Origin: Bimastos eiseni
Taxonomy: Eukaryota; Annelida; Clitellata; Crassiclitellata; Lumbricidae
Length of the DNA: 64,000 nucleotides
NCBI GenBank assembly: GCA_959347315.1
Contig: OY365811.1
Coordinates: 36,022,441 to 36,086,440 of the forward strand
Reading direction: 5' to 3'
The translations under genes and the position numbers were made by a program. Under the pieces are notes generated by a model that saw only the letters and a program-made list of their open reading frames with translations, made no database searches and was not told the DNA's origin. Below are positions 47,503 to 57,968 of this stretch, piece after piece. The first letter of the stretch is position 1. Every line of letters starts with the position of its first letter.

Positions 47503-48632
47503 CAGACTCTTTGTTTTCGATCTTGATACGATTATAAAATATGACTCTTATCAAAAGTTTTCTTTATCAGCCGAGGGCGTTATTTTCCGATTGCAATTTT
47601 TAGTAATCATTATTGATTTTTAATTAGCCTATGTCTTGTTTTGTACTGTGATTATCTTCCCTGAACTAATTAGCTGCATATTCATTATCGTGAATAAAGT
47701 GACTGCGTCATTGGTTACCAAATTCGTGATAATCGATAGCGATGACCATGTGCTCAACACACATATTTCATGGAATGCGTGGGGTTTCGATTTTGTCATA
47801 CACTTACCTAGGACATTTTGGGTGAGAAGTACCTAAGTCTTGACTCTACTTGGCACAGGTTTTCTTTGGAGCAGAATTCATGCTTCGAACAATGAACAAT
47901 TGATCATGCACTCGCTACACCGAAAATGTCTTAAGATCTAGAGACATTTCAGCTGTGGAGAAATAGAACTAAGGTCCTCCAAACTAGTCAAGAACTACAC
48001 TGAAACAATGAATGCGATTTACAAGCTGCGCGTGATTAACGATTCTGTTGCAGTCAGTAAAATAAGCATAATATGGGCCTATTACTCTTCGGTTGGGCTT
48101 GAGGGTTCGTATGTTTTGCTTCCGTGTTTTCGCTGGCCTAATATCACTAAAAAATTATAATTCGTCCTGCAACGTGATTTACTTCTCTTAACTAATCTTT
48201 TCAACAGAAAGTATTATTTAGGGGCCGTTCTCAGTTGAACAGACCATTCCCAGTAACACGCAACAGAGATCATTTATTAAAACAGGATTTTAGCAACATC
48301 TGAAAACTAGAGAAACTTTAGACCTGCTTTATCTCTGAGCAGCTTTAGACATGGGTTAGCATGATGGACTATTGTTGAAGCCCTTCATGAGGATTGCCTC
48401 CCGATCAGTTGTGGAGTTTATTGATCCCATCATTCGGAACAGGCACGCTGGCACATTTGCAACCAATGCATAACCCGAAGTATATAGTAGAACAGCCTGC
48501 CTGAGATATCTGTTTTCTCCCAAATTCTTTGACATTTACATCGCGACCTCCATAAACAAAGTACTGCAGATTCAGATACACCCATGGATTGTGTTCTTAA
48601 TCTCAGAGCAAGCCATCTATACCCATCTTAAT

Positions 48633-49049
48633 GAGGGACGTCATTTCAGCTTTTTTCAGAGGGGGCAAGCAAGACTTTTTGGTGTCGGGGGGGGGGAGGG
48701 GAGGGGTGGGTGGGTGGGTAAAAAATGATTTGTCAAGCAAGATCTTTTGTGTGTCGATGGGGGTTCCTTCAGGCTTTAAATTTGTTAGGTGTGTTTTTTC
48801 AGTTGTACCAAAAAATTTAATTAGTTAAGTCTTGTATTGACAAAAGCGCTGATACAGTTTCAAAAAGGGAAATTATTCAATTATAGGCGCCTGTGATATG
48901 ATATAATGTTAATAGATGATATTCAGTGAGATTTATTATTAATATGACTTTTAAGTTATGACCTTGTATGAAAATTTGCAAGCACTATAATCTAAAACAG
49001 GAAATTCAGAGGGAGCTCAAATGCCCTCTGCCCCCGAATGACGTCCGTT
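48633..49049. mobile_element. 417-bp MITE with 8-bp TSD
   Basis: Inverted ends GAGGGACGTCATT and (complement) AACGGACGTCATT, flanked on both sides by ATCTTAAT (48625-48632 and 49050-49057). No coding content. The 8-bp duplication suggests the hAT superfamily, though the ends do not begin CAG. Confidence 0.75.
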
Positions 49050-49271
49050 ATCTTAATAGAAAAAAATTATAAACACAATCTTCTGGCGTGAGTGACGCTA
49101 ACTAAGGCAGCATGCGATGATTGCAAGATCGATTGTCACACTGGCATCATCATTCATATACTGCATTCAGAGGAAAGACAAACGAAACGTGTAGAAGCTT
49201 TGTTATGCTAAACTGTTAAAAGAAATACAATTAACCTTTGAACTTATCATTAGGCCAAAAACGAATTGCTG

Positions 49272-49423
49272 CAGGCGCGTCAATCCCTCTGAGTGATAAA
49301 GGCAAACCCCCTCTTCCCAAGTGTCAGGAAGGCAAGATATTCCCCATTAATTAGACTCAAAAATACTCCCCCATACCTGAGATTGGAGGCAGTTGCCTCC
49401 CGACCCCTATCTGAACGCCTCTG
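49272..49423. mobile_element. hAT-type MITE, family B, second copy
   Basis: Aligns along its length with 25177-25332 (GTCAATCCCTCTGAGTGA, AGGAAGGCAAGATATTCCC, GAACGCCTCTG). Flanks match only partly. Confidence 0.7.
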
Positions 49424-50795
49424 GCGTGCTGGAACGTAGGCCTACACACTAGGTTTGGTTGCGCTATTTAGGCTTCTGAAGTGATAGAATATTATTTATG
49501 TTTGAATGTTGATAGAGCGCAAATAAAAATGTTTCTATGCATAGGCATGTGCTGTTGGAGTTATTGTCGTAATGAACGTACTTATCAAAGACGTCAGAAC
49601 GCAATCATCTGTCATATATTTCATGCATGCACACATGAAACTAATGAAAAGAGCACACATGTACTGTTAATCATAAATTCAGCATTTATTCACATCCTGA
49701 ATCAGCCTGCCTAAAATACACAATGTCAATGCACATGTATAATTTAGGCCTACTTCCACTGTCAACCGAGATATTTCTTGGGTTGGAACTTGAGCAATCG
49801 AAAGTTTCACAAGATGAGCCCTGTTTTCTGAAAGTGCCGATAATTACCAATTTCTTGGTTTTAATCCTGAACCGCGGGGTTGAAGTCAAAAAATTGTTTT
49901 CCAATTCGGGACGCAGAGTTCCATTTATAAATACCTCCTTACCCCCAGGTTTGCAAATATTACCTTACCCATAGGCTTAGTTACGCCAAATATTGATCCG
50001 GGAGGCCTAAATAGTAAATCTTTCTCGCCTATGCTGTTAAACATCACGTGTTTTGAAATCTAGGAATGTTTTTCGTAGACCTACATAGATAGGCGTAGTA
50101 GAATTTTTATGCCTGATTGCGTCCGCATTCTGGTAGGCCTACGGTTCATAAGTGGCACCCCGTAGTGTAACTGAAAATGTTCATGCTTATTGAGCTCATT
50201 TGGGCCTACAGTGATTTTTCGGCAAGATCTTTCGGCATTGCTACACGTCGGAATGTGTGCCACTGACACGCCATTTAAGGTCCTCGTATTGGGAACATAT
50301 TAACTTGAGATTTAAATCGGTGCAATTTAACTACTTTATGCGCCAAATGTCGCCCCGCTAACAGAGACGCTTGACTTTCGTTCAACTTGTGTTGATATTC
50401 AGACGTAACATTGCAGAGGGTTAAACAATACAGTTTGACTGCTGGTTATAATAGGCCTATGATGCCACATTTCTAGAGGCTACGAAATAGGATGAGCGAC
50501 AACTTACTTCGATGTGCGCATAAAAGATAGGCCTATACTGCACAGTTATAAAAAATGAGTACTGATTATTGCGTTCCCTATAATATTACAGGATTTTGAG
50601 AATGCGATAACACAGCCGGAAGCCCAGACAGCATATGCTCAAATTATAACACGACCAGAAGCTGGGCCAGTGTAAATGTAAACGGAGAAATAGGATGCTG
50701 CTTTGAATCTATGTCAGTAGACTCTCGTCAATATTTCGGCATTTTAGAACTGCTTGTTAACCGATCTACAGGAAAGTGGCTACATTTGAGAAGAC

Positions 50796-53700
50796 ATGTT
50801 GAAGTCATTCATTTTGATTTGCATCATGGTGGTTGCCGTTAAGTCCCAACCGACGATTGCTGATACTGACACTAGATGCTCTGATGGCGAATTCTCAGAA
50901 ATTGTAGGCCTGCTTGAGCAGACCGATCATCTTCAGCATACGTTGGTGACTGAACGACAGCTCGTCCAGGAACTTCGACAGCGCATCGCAACACTTGAAG
51001 AAAAAATTTCAGGTATACTTCTGAAAGAACGAGAAGAGACATTCCGTCGTGTGAGAATTATCTTGTCGTATCTCCACTTTTTATCGAAAATGCGTTTAGA
51101 GTTTGATATGTAGCGGTCAATATGTTTTCTTTCTTCAGTGCAAATAACTAAGAGATACGACATGTCGTTTTAAAGATATTCATCAAAAACTAACTGTCGT
51201 ATCTCCAGACACGTTTATTGTACCACCGGAGTTGTATGTAGTTTGCACGGTATAGCAGTATCTATTTTGGATATACGCCAAGATAATTCTCACGCGACGC
51301 TTTCCCGCCATAATCTTCAAAATCGTTTTTCTCGGAATTTTCAAGTTTGGAGATACGCCAAGATAATTCTCACGCGACAGTAGGTAAGATCGTAGCAAGC
51401 GATGCCAAACAGCCTAATCCTAGGTTATCTTTTGATTTGTTAACCTACCTTAGGTTAAAAAAATGTCTAAAATATGCACAAACGAATAATCTAGGTAAAA
51501 AACTAACCTTTAGGTCTCAACAATATTGGAAATCCGCAGCAATTCATGCACAAACCTAGACTTTAGGTTAAATCTTTCACCTAGTGGACATCACAATATC
51601 GCACAATATTGCAAATCCGGCATAATTCGTGCACAAACCAACATCAGCCAAATAACATGTGATGGAAATATACAAAACAGCCCCGACGTTAGAACAATGA
51701 GCCTCTGTTTTAACGGTCGATGATTGAACACATCGTCTCTATCTCCGTCTCTCCGTCAGTCTATAGTAGTCTATTTAGTGGCGCGTTATTACAACAAGAC
51801 TCCAGATGTAGGCCTAATTGTTTTATCATGACAAACTATTAACATCCATTCAATGCTGTACATCACCATCATCATTATGGACCCGATTGTCGTCGTCGTC
51901 ATCATAATTGGCGTTGTTAAAACATACACGCCTGTTCAAGCATAGACGATTTCGATGGTGTTCCTGGGTCTGTGGACTGGGGCACTGTCCTGTTGAAAAA
52001 CAAAACAGCCTTCTATGGCTAGATTTCTGATAACAGGTAGAAGATGTAGTAGTGACAACAGAACGTCGCGATAATAGGCTGCGTTAATTTTTACTCCCGG
52101 ATCAATGAAGACCAAATGGGAGCGACCAAGCATCGAAACAGCAACAAACACTGTGACAAACTTGCTGAAATGGGCACGCGTACGCAACAGTCTGTTTGCA
52201 GTGACCTGCCTTTTTTAGTGCCACTCGTGACGCACAGACGATCATTCTGGGCGTTGCTTGGTCGTGCAACGGCGAACAACTTCTCGTCAGCAAAGAACAT
52301 AAAGTCAACCATATGACGAGGATATTTTCTCAACAGTTGTCTTGATCTGTTCAAGCGTGTCAGACGATTAATTAGCTTCCGTCAGTTTCTGTGCTGGCTT
52401 CGTCTTAAGGCACTTGAGTTGAAGGTCATTATGGATTATTCGAACAAGACTGGACCGATGAATTCCGATTTCTCTGGATATTTTATGTGTTGTTCTATGA
52501 GTATTCGGTAGTCAAAGTTTGGCTTACTTTTTATTGAACAACCGTGTACAAGATAACGCGTGTTACTTCAGCTCTGACTAAAAAGATTTGTAAACGAGTG
52601 CCCTCAAGACAGATGATAACTTGTATTACTGTTTGTATTCAGTGTTAAAATTTATGCATAAATTTTATGCATCCAACAAGAGAAAGATAAATTCATCAAG
52701 AGACCTTGTGATATTGACTGAATTTTGATTTGCTTGAGAAATTAGGAAGTTGACGCCAATTAATCAACGCAACAGATAGCTCAGATTATTGCCTCGCTTT
52801 GCCATCTATATGACATGAAATAAATTAGTCATAACAAATTTCTTGCTTAAAGAGAAGTTGAAATGAAGAAAAATAGTTCGTGCTTAAATGAAAGTTGGAT
52901 TGACGACAAGAATAGTTTGCTCAAAAATAAGCCAAATAAATAACTTGTCGTCATCCGCTCATACTATACTTGCAAGCATGTTGCGGTTTGAACGTTTGTA
53001 ATTAAGCGAATATTATTTTAGGCTTTTATGATTATTAAGTTGAATTGATGAAACATAGGCCTAAATATTGCATCAAGACTTTACATAGAGAGAGCCTCTT
53101 GTCCAGGGGTTTTTTGCTCTGCGCAAAATGAAGGATGCTTCTGTCCGCGGCATCATATGGAAGGAGGGGCTCATGTCCAAATTGGCCAATGTCCTACACT
53201 CCTGAAAAAGATGCTAGCCGGCGTAACTCTGCACTTGAGCCATCGTCTTCTAACATCCTGGGCGCGCAATAACCTCTTGAAATAAATACAGGCTTATATT
53301 TTTTCATTTCAGCAATGACGGACATATGTTTCCTAAAGACCTTGAATTCAGCTTCTTGGGTCAACGGAGTAGCTTACAGCGAGAACAGAATCTACACACT
53401 CCTTGAAAGTCCAAAGTCTCTTCGTATTCACGAAGATCGGGAACCATTTGCACTTCAGAAGATAATCGACATAGTCAAAGTGCAGAATCCGGAAGATGTG
53501 GTATACAGTAACACCTCCAACTGTTTATACATCACTGATGGAAACGAAAAATGCATCTGGAAGTTAGATTTGCGCAACGACCGACTAACAAAATGGTTGC
53601 TTCCAATATCCGAACCTTACACACTTTCTATATCAATTGAAGGTCACGTGTTGATTCTAAGCGAGAGCGATTTAAACTGGAACTTGAAGATCTATGGATT

Positions 53701-54142
53701 GGACGCCGCTCTTCTACGCAGAATCCAGTTGCCCACTGAAATCCAACGACCAAGGCATGCCATTCAAACTTCCACCGGTGACTTCATCATTAGCCATAGC
53801 ATGATATTGTTTTCATCAGAGATATGGGTTATAAGTAAACTGTCAAGAGAAGGACTAGTCATCAATAGGTATATTCCATCGGATGTGTCTGAAAAATTCA
53901 GGCACCCGTGTCATTTGGCTTACGATCCCGTCAAAAACCGTGTGTTTCAGGTGGACGTCGGTGCTCATAAAGTGACTGTACTTGACGCGGACTTTCGTTG
54001 GAGCCAAAATCTTCCTTTTAAGGACACACATGCCATTTATTTACCAACAAGAGTTTGTTACAGTCCTCAGCAGTCTCAGTTGATCGTGGGTTTATGGGGA
54101 AATGGAACCAAAGTCTACGAAATAAGTCAAGGAAGAAACTGA
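50796..54142 (+). CDS. Secreted coiled-coil plus NHL-propeller protein, paralogue 2
   Basis: Exon 1 (50796-51012, 217 nt) and exon 2 (53313-54142) join in phase 1 across a 2,300-bp GT-AG intron to give 348 residues. The N-terminus is a signal peptide (MLKSFILICIMVVAVKS), followed by an acidic segment with one Cys and a heptad helix (LQHTLVTERQLVQELRQRIA). The propeller has NHL-like blades (PEDVVYSNTSNCLYITDGNE, HLAYDPVKNRVFQVDVGAHK) and closes with LIVGLWGNGTKVYEI. The first blades are encoded by a block identical to paralogue 1; the later blades differ. The product is presumably secreted and oligomeric through the coiled coil. No experimentally known family member is recognised, so the ligand and role are open. 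Confidence 0.85.
51046..51378. mobile_element. Foldback-type MITE in paralogue 2 intron
   Basis: The motif GATACGCCAAGATAATTCTC followed by ACGCGAC occurs at 51269-51298 and 51349-51378 and, inverted, at 51046-51076. Inverted outer copies plus an inner direct copy give a foldback structure, inserted 34 bases after exon 1. Confidence 0.6.
51920..52510 (-). pseudogene. Broken mariner-type transposase
   Basis: Minus-strand frames read FFADEKLFAVARPSNAQNDR and, after a frame change near 52190, FIDPGVKINAAYYRDVLL and FQQDSAPVH, clearly related to the transposase at 42356-43462. The third catalytic region and C-terminus are missing. It lies in the intron of paralogue 2. Confidence 0.8.
52881..52916. 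repeat. Single diverged unit of the 35-bp minisatellite
   Basis: CTTAAATGAAAGTTGGATTG followed by ACGACAAGAATAG matches the unit amplified at 33336-33862. It sits in the equivalent intron of paralogue 2. Confidence 0.65.
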
Positions 54143-54840
54143 GGCGATGAATGAATGGTACGTGTATATTAACTGAAGAAGAGACGTTTTGTCGGCGATC
54201 CTCTATGGATTTTCGAAGGTGACTTTCAATATATGTTTACTTTGACAGTTTCCGATCCCCACTTATTGCAATCACAAGTTGATTTTTTATTATTGTTGTA
54301 TTTCTCGCCAGCTGAGGTATCTGCAGGGCTCACCTCTCACTCTCTCTCTCCCCGCCAGCATGCCACCTACGCGCATAAGCTTGCCGCCCGCTGCTGTATT
54401 GCGCTGGAAGGATGTTTGTATGCTTTGTCCAGCCAGGCTTGTCTGAACAAGATCGGCGTGGCTGTTCATTGTTATCGACCGCTATAAACTTGACCGCAAA
54501 CTTGTACGGTCAAGACTTTCGATCAGCTTGGCCTGTGCCATTGAAGTTGATCGAAGTGAGCCCTTTCACATGTAAACTCATCAGGGCAGGATCTTACGAT
54601 CGTTCTCTGTTCACTCACCCCTACCTTTCCTTCCGCATCGACTTATCCTGCTAGAATTGTAAGAGGTTTGCTCGGTCGCCTTACTCTTTCGCCAACGACT
54701 TCTGTGATTTGATTCACACAGACTTTTTCGCGCGTGATTATCGGCATTCTGCTTTTGATTTATCGTCGCTTGTAATGCCGCTCTGGGAGCGGTATATAAG
54801 GAGCAGAATTGCTAGAGCAGAATAGTCCCCCGGAGCAACT
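54143..54840 (+). other. LTR-like or promoter-like flank of the chimeric GPCR fragment
   Basis: GC-richer than its surroundings, with a TATA box (TATATAAG, 54793-54800) about 100 bases before the captured GPCR segment. It resembles a mobile-element promoter but no second copy is in the window. An open frame at 54233-54487 has no recognisable domain. Confidence 0.35.
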
Positions 54841-54845
54841 ACCGA

Positions 54846-55148
54846 ATGCCTGCTCCAAAACTCAATCAGCTCTGGTTAAGGTCCGCTGCGTACGCCATGG
54901 CAACCGTTGCCCATGTTGAAGAAAAACAACCAACTAGCATCGGAACAGGGAGGAAGTTCAAACGCAAGGAATTTAAAGCCGCTCGAATGACCGGAATCAT
55001 CATCTGTTCCTTTGTTCTTTCCTGGCTCCCGTTCCACATCGGAAGAGGATTGCAGGCCACGAATAACGTGGAGCAGTATACAGTGTTCCTTCGAGGGAAC
55101 TTATGCCTACTCTGCCTTTTACTGGTGGTAGGTCTGAGTCGAATTTGA
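54846..55148 (+). pseudogene. Chimeric frame with a captured GPCR fragment (ICL3-TM6)
   Basis: Bases 54899-55082 are identical over all 184 positions to the reverse complement of 57063-57246 in the GPCR gene. They encode part of intracellular loop 3 and TM6 (GIIICSFVLSWLPFHIGRGL) in the sense direction. The frame runs from unrelated sequence (MPAPKLNQLWLRS) through the fragment into unrelated sequence (VFLRGNLCLLCLLLVVGLSR), 100 codons in all. It cannot make a receptor. A TATA box upstream could drive a chimeric transcript. Confidence 0.8.
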
Positions 55149-56890
55149 ATGATGTTCGTTGATGAAGCACAGGCGCAAGCAACCGACCGGGCTTTCGACT
55201 GGATGGGACTACATCGTCTAAGCAGGGTAATATAAAAGAGAAGGAATTAAGAAACCGCTGACCGCCGTCAAACGAAGGGAACAACGGACGAAAGGATGAA
55301 ACAACGGACGAAACATGGAGCACACGTGCAGTCGACACCGTTTAATTCCATTCGACGAGCCATTAAAACCACGTGCCAACAGTCGACTCAGGACTACAAT
55401 TATTATAATACTAGTATATAAAATTATACAATGAATTATATTGTATCCGACAGGCTAGAGCTTAGAGTTGACGGTGTTCTCGTGGGGCCCCATAAATCAT
55501 CGAACAAATCCCGACGCTAACTCGGTATTTTGTGCATAGAAAGGATACGCCATGTAATTTTGCAGCACATAAACTGTTAATTATAATAATGTTAATTTCC
55601 GTTAATTTTTAAATTGAAAACAACGCAGCGCAATTACAGAGATTCTATGAACGAATGATGACAAATTATTGCAGGAATCGAAATATAGCTATCGACAGCC
55701 ACGCGAGGCGCCCATTACGCTATACAAGAAGAATTGGGCGGTGTTTCAATTGTCCATTACCGAAGCTGGTGTACAGTATGGAGGTCTCACAACTGCATGG
55801 CTAGCAGGCCTATAGGTTCAATTTCGATCCGCCCTCTCCGAATTAAGCGTTTAACCACGAGCACACAGGAAATGTGGACGATGACGCCTGTCTCATCTTC
55901 ACAAGCTATACATTACACAGGGCTACAAGTTTGAAGTTTGCGATGTGATTGGCTTTTGGTCATAGTTGTTTTGCGATATGAAAATAATGGTTCAAATCGT
56001 ACGATTCATATCTATCCTAGAAAGACGCCAGAAATATGCTAGAATGACTTCAGAGGACTGACTCAGAACGAACATAAACCCTATACATAAATAATTAAAT
56101 ATGTATATATGTATGAGTGACTTTTTCGCTGATTACGCTCTCAAAACGCGTATACAACGCTCTCGTGTGACCTCACAAATCAACGGACAAATCCGGATGA
56201 TATGAATCAGCATAAACGATGAATTGGTTTTGGTCGTGCATGCAAAGAATAGGCCATGTCGTGTAATTCTACTGCATGCGAGCTACTAATTATGCAATTA
56301 GCGCGGTGTTTCAACTGTCCATTATCGAAGCCGATGTCTGGAGGTAACACGACCGGAAGCCTAGCTCAGGGACGATGTGATAATGAACAGAGTAGGTTCA
56401 ATGTATCCCGCTGCTTCTAAGGGATATGTAGGCCTACGTTTCATTCTGAGCCGATTTCGCCACATCGGATATGACTTGCAATAACCAGCTATAAATTATT
56501 CCCGTTGTACATCCAAGTCAGTAGCTTCCTTAAACACTGTTGCTGAATGCAAATTTGCTATTGTTGAATGATTATACGTTGTCGTGTTTGCAGTCTAATT
56601 ATCTATCAAGCAGAATAAACTCAGAAAAGGAATGCCTGTTCAACATTGGAGTGACAAGGCGCATAATGAATAAGCACTTGGCCTAAATCACCCATAACCT
56701 AGCCATAGGTAAAGTAAGTTGAAGTAAGGTACAACACGTGTTCTCTTAAAACCTCGCTTGTCTGTGATTCCATAGCAAAAATCAATGAACACATTTGATC
56801 TATTATAACTTGTGCTGCGGACCGTTTTTTCTAAGCTAGAATTATGTGTTCGAAGCCTTTTAATCGCAAGACAGCATTGAATAATTTTAT
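55083..56890. other. Region between GPCR fragment and GPCR gene
   Basis: Two diverged copies of a several-hundred-base sequence are visible, about 55500-55800 and 56180-56360 (shared CGGTGTTTCAATTGTCCATTA-like and GGCCATGTCGTGTAATT-like stretches), in direct orientation. The first 300 bases probably complete the element holding the captured fragment. No gene is supported. Confidence 0.45.
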
Positions 56891-56897
56891 TCGCCCA

Positions 56898-57968
56898 TCA
56901 ATAGCTTGAGCTCTGCTGCCAGTCAGTGGCCACGAGATTTCCCTTATACCTGACTATTTTCAAGAACGCCTGCTTAAAATCTTTGCTCATAATTCCGTAG
57001 AAAATCCATTCCATCGCCACGTTTGTGGATCCTAATGCCATTCCGATATCCAACAGATTCTGTGTATACTGCTCCACGTTATTCGTGGCCTGCAATCCTC
57101 TTCCGATGTGGAACGGGAGCCAGGAAAGAACAAAGGAACAGATGATGATTCCGGTCATTCGAGCGGCTTTAAATTCCTTGCGTTTGAACTTCCTCCCTGT
57201 TCCGATGCTAGTTGGTTGTTTTTCTTCAACATGGGCAACGGTTGCCTGATTGTGGGCCAACCCAATCTCTTCGCGATGACGAACGGCGATCAACAAAATG
57301 CGGCCATAAACCAGCACAAAAGCCGAAGCGACCGCTATATAAATTGAAACATCGATGCCAAATTGCAGCGTCACAGAATAGGGAACATCACACGATGACC
57401 AGTCAATCCCTATTAGCCACAATGCGCTCACGATCCCGACCAGTGTTCCAAGCATGTAGCAGCAGGCGATGATAAACTTGACTCTGGCTTCCGTCAGCTT
57501 CGTCTCGTAGTGCAGAGGGTAGACGATGGCTACGTAGCGATCGATGGCTATGCCAACCAAGAGCATATGAGACGTGCAATAGGTTATCTTCTGAAATGGA
57601 AAGACGGCGGCAACCATCGTGCGATAGTCACAGGGGCGATTGCTGAAAACGTACGTCAATAGTTGAGAGGTTACGAAGTAGACGGTCTGCGGACCTAATA
57701 TGAAGAGATTACAAACAGAAAGCGCTGCGATTAACATGTTCGACTTGGTCCAGAGGCGAGGCGTCTGCTTGATAGCAACGAGCATCAGTATGTTCCCAAA
57801 GGTTCCGAAAATACAGTCGAGCACGCGAATGGCACATTTGAGGATTACCGTCACTTTTGCAGACGACAAGAAATTCATGTCAAGTTGCTGAGGCTTTGGA
57901 GATCCCAGAGCTGATGTGAAATTTTTCGGTTGAACCGATCCTGAGATACCTTCCGTAAACTGCAACAT
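56898..57968 (-). CDS. Class A (rhodopsin-like) G-protein-coupled receptor, intronless
   Basis: A 356-residue seven-helix receptor for the plasma membrane. It has an N-glycosylation site (NFT, 16-18), TM1 with GN (58-59), TM3 with IDRYVAIVYP (DRY 143-145), the Cys113 to ECL2 (WSSCD) disulphide pair, and TM6 ICSFVLSWLPF. The NPxxY motif is replaced in TM7 by VAMEWIFYGIM, and the usual TM2 Asp is Asn87 (SVCNLF), so two sodium-pocket positions differ from the norm. The C-tail is short (KGNLVATDWQQSSSY) with several Ser. The gene is intronless, typical of locally expanded receptor families in ambulacrarians. A possible AATAAA (minus strand, 56891-56886) lies seven bases past the stop. The ligand cannot be inferred. 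Part of the gene is copied at 54899-55082. Confidence 0.9.
   Translation of the reverse strand: MLQFTEGISGSVQPKNFTSALGSPKPQQLDMNFLSSAKVTVILKCAIRVLDCIFGTFGNILMLVAIKQTPRLWTKSNMLIAALSVCNLFILGPQTVYFVTSQLLTYVFSNRPCDYRTMVAAVFPFQKITYCTSHMLLVGIAIDRYVAIVYPLHYETKLTEARVKFIIACCYMLGTLVGIVSALWLIGIDWSSCDVPYSVTLQFGIDVSIYIAVASAFVLVYGRILLIAVRHREEIGLAHNQATVAHVEEKQPTSIGTGRKFKRKEFKAARMTGIIICSFVLSWLPFHIGRGLQATNNVEQYTQNLLDIGMALGSTNVAMEWIFYGIMSKDFKQAFLKIVRYKGNLVATDWQQSSSY

Larger units (their letters stand above)
47503..50795. other. Region between the two secreted propeller genes
   Basis: Holds MITEs at 48633-49049 and 49272-49423, a G-rich run near 48690, and the 50096-50280 segment shared with 44947-45130. No exon is supported. 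The stretch before 50796 should contain the promoter of paralogue 2. Confidence 0.5.

Noticed and set aside
48640..48830. Gly-rich small protein
   Set aside because: The frame lies wholly inside a MITE with inverted ends and an 8-bp target duplication, and its Gly run comes from a G homopolymer.
54846..55148. A second, truncated GPCR gene
   Set aside because: Only 184 bp match the receptor, with abrupt unrelated flanks and no other transmembrane helices; it is a captured fragment.
57025..57472. Plus-strand frames across the GPCR
   Set aside because: They are antisense shadows of the receptor coding region.
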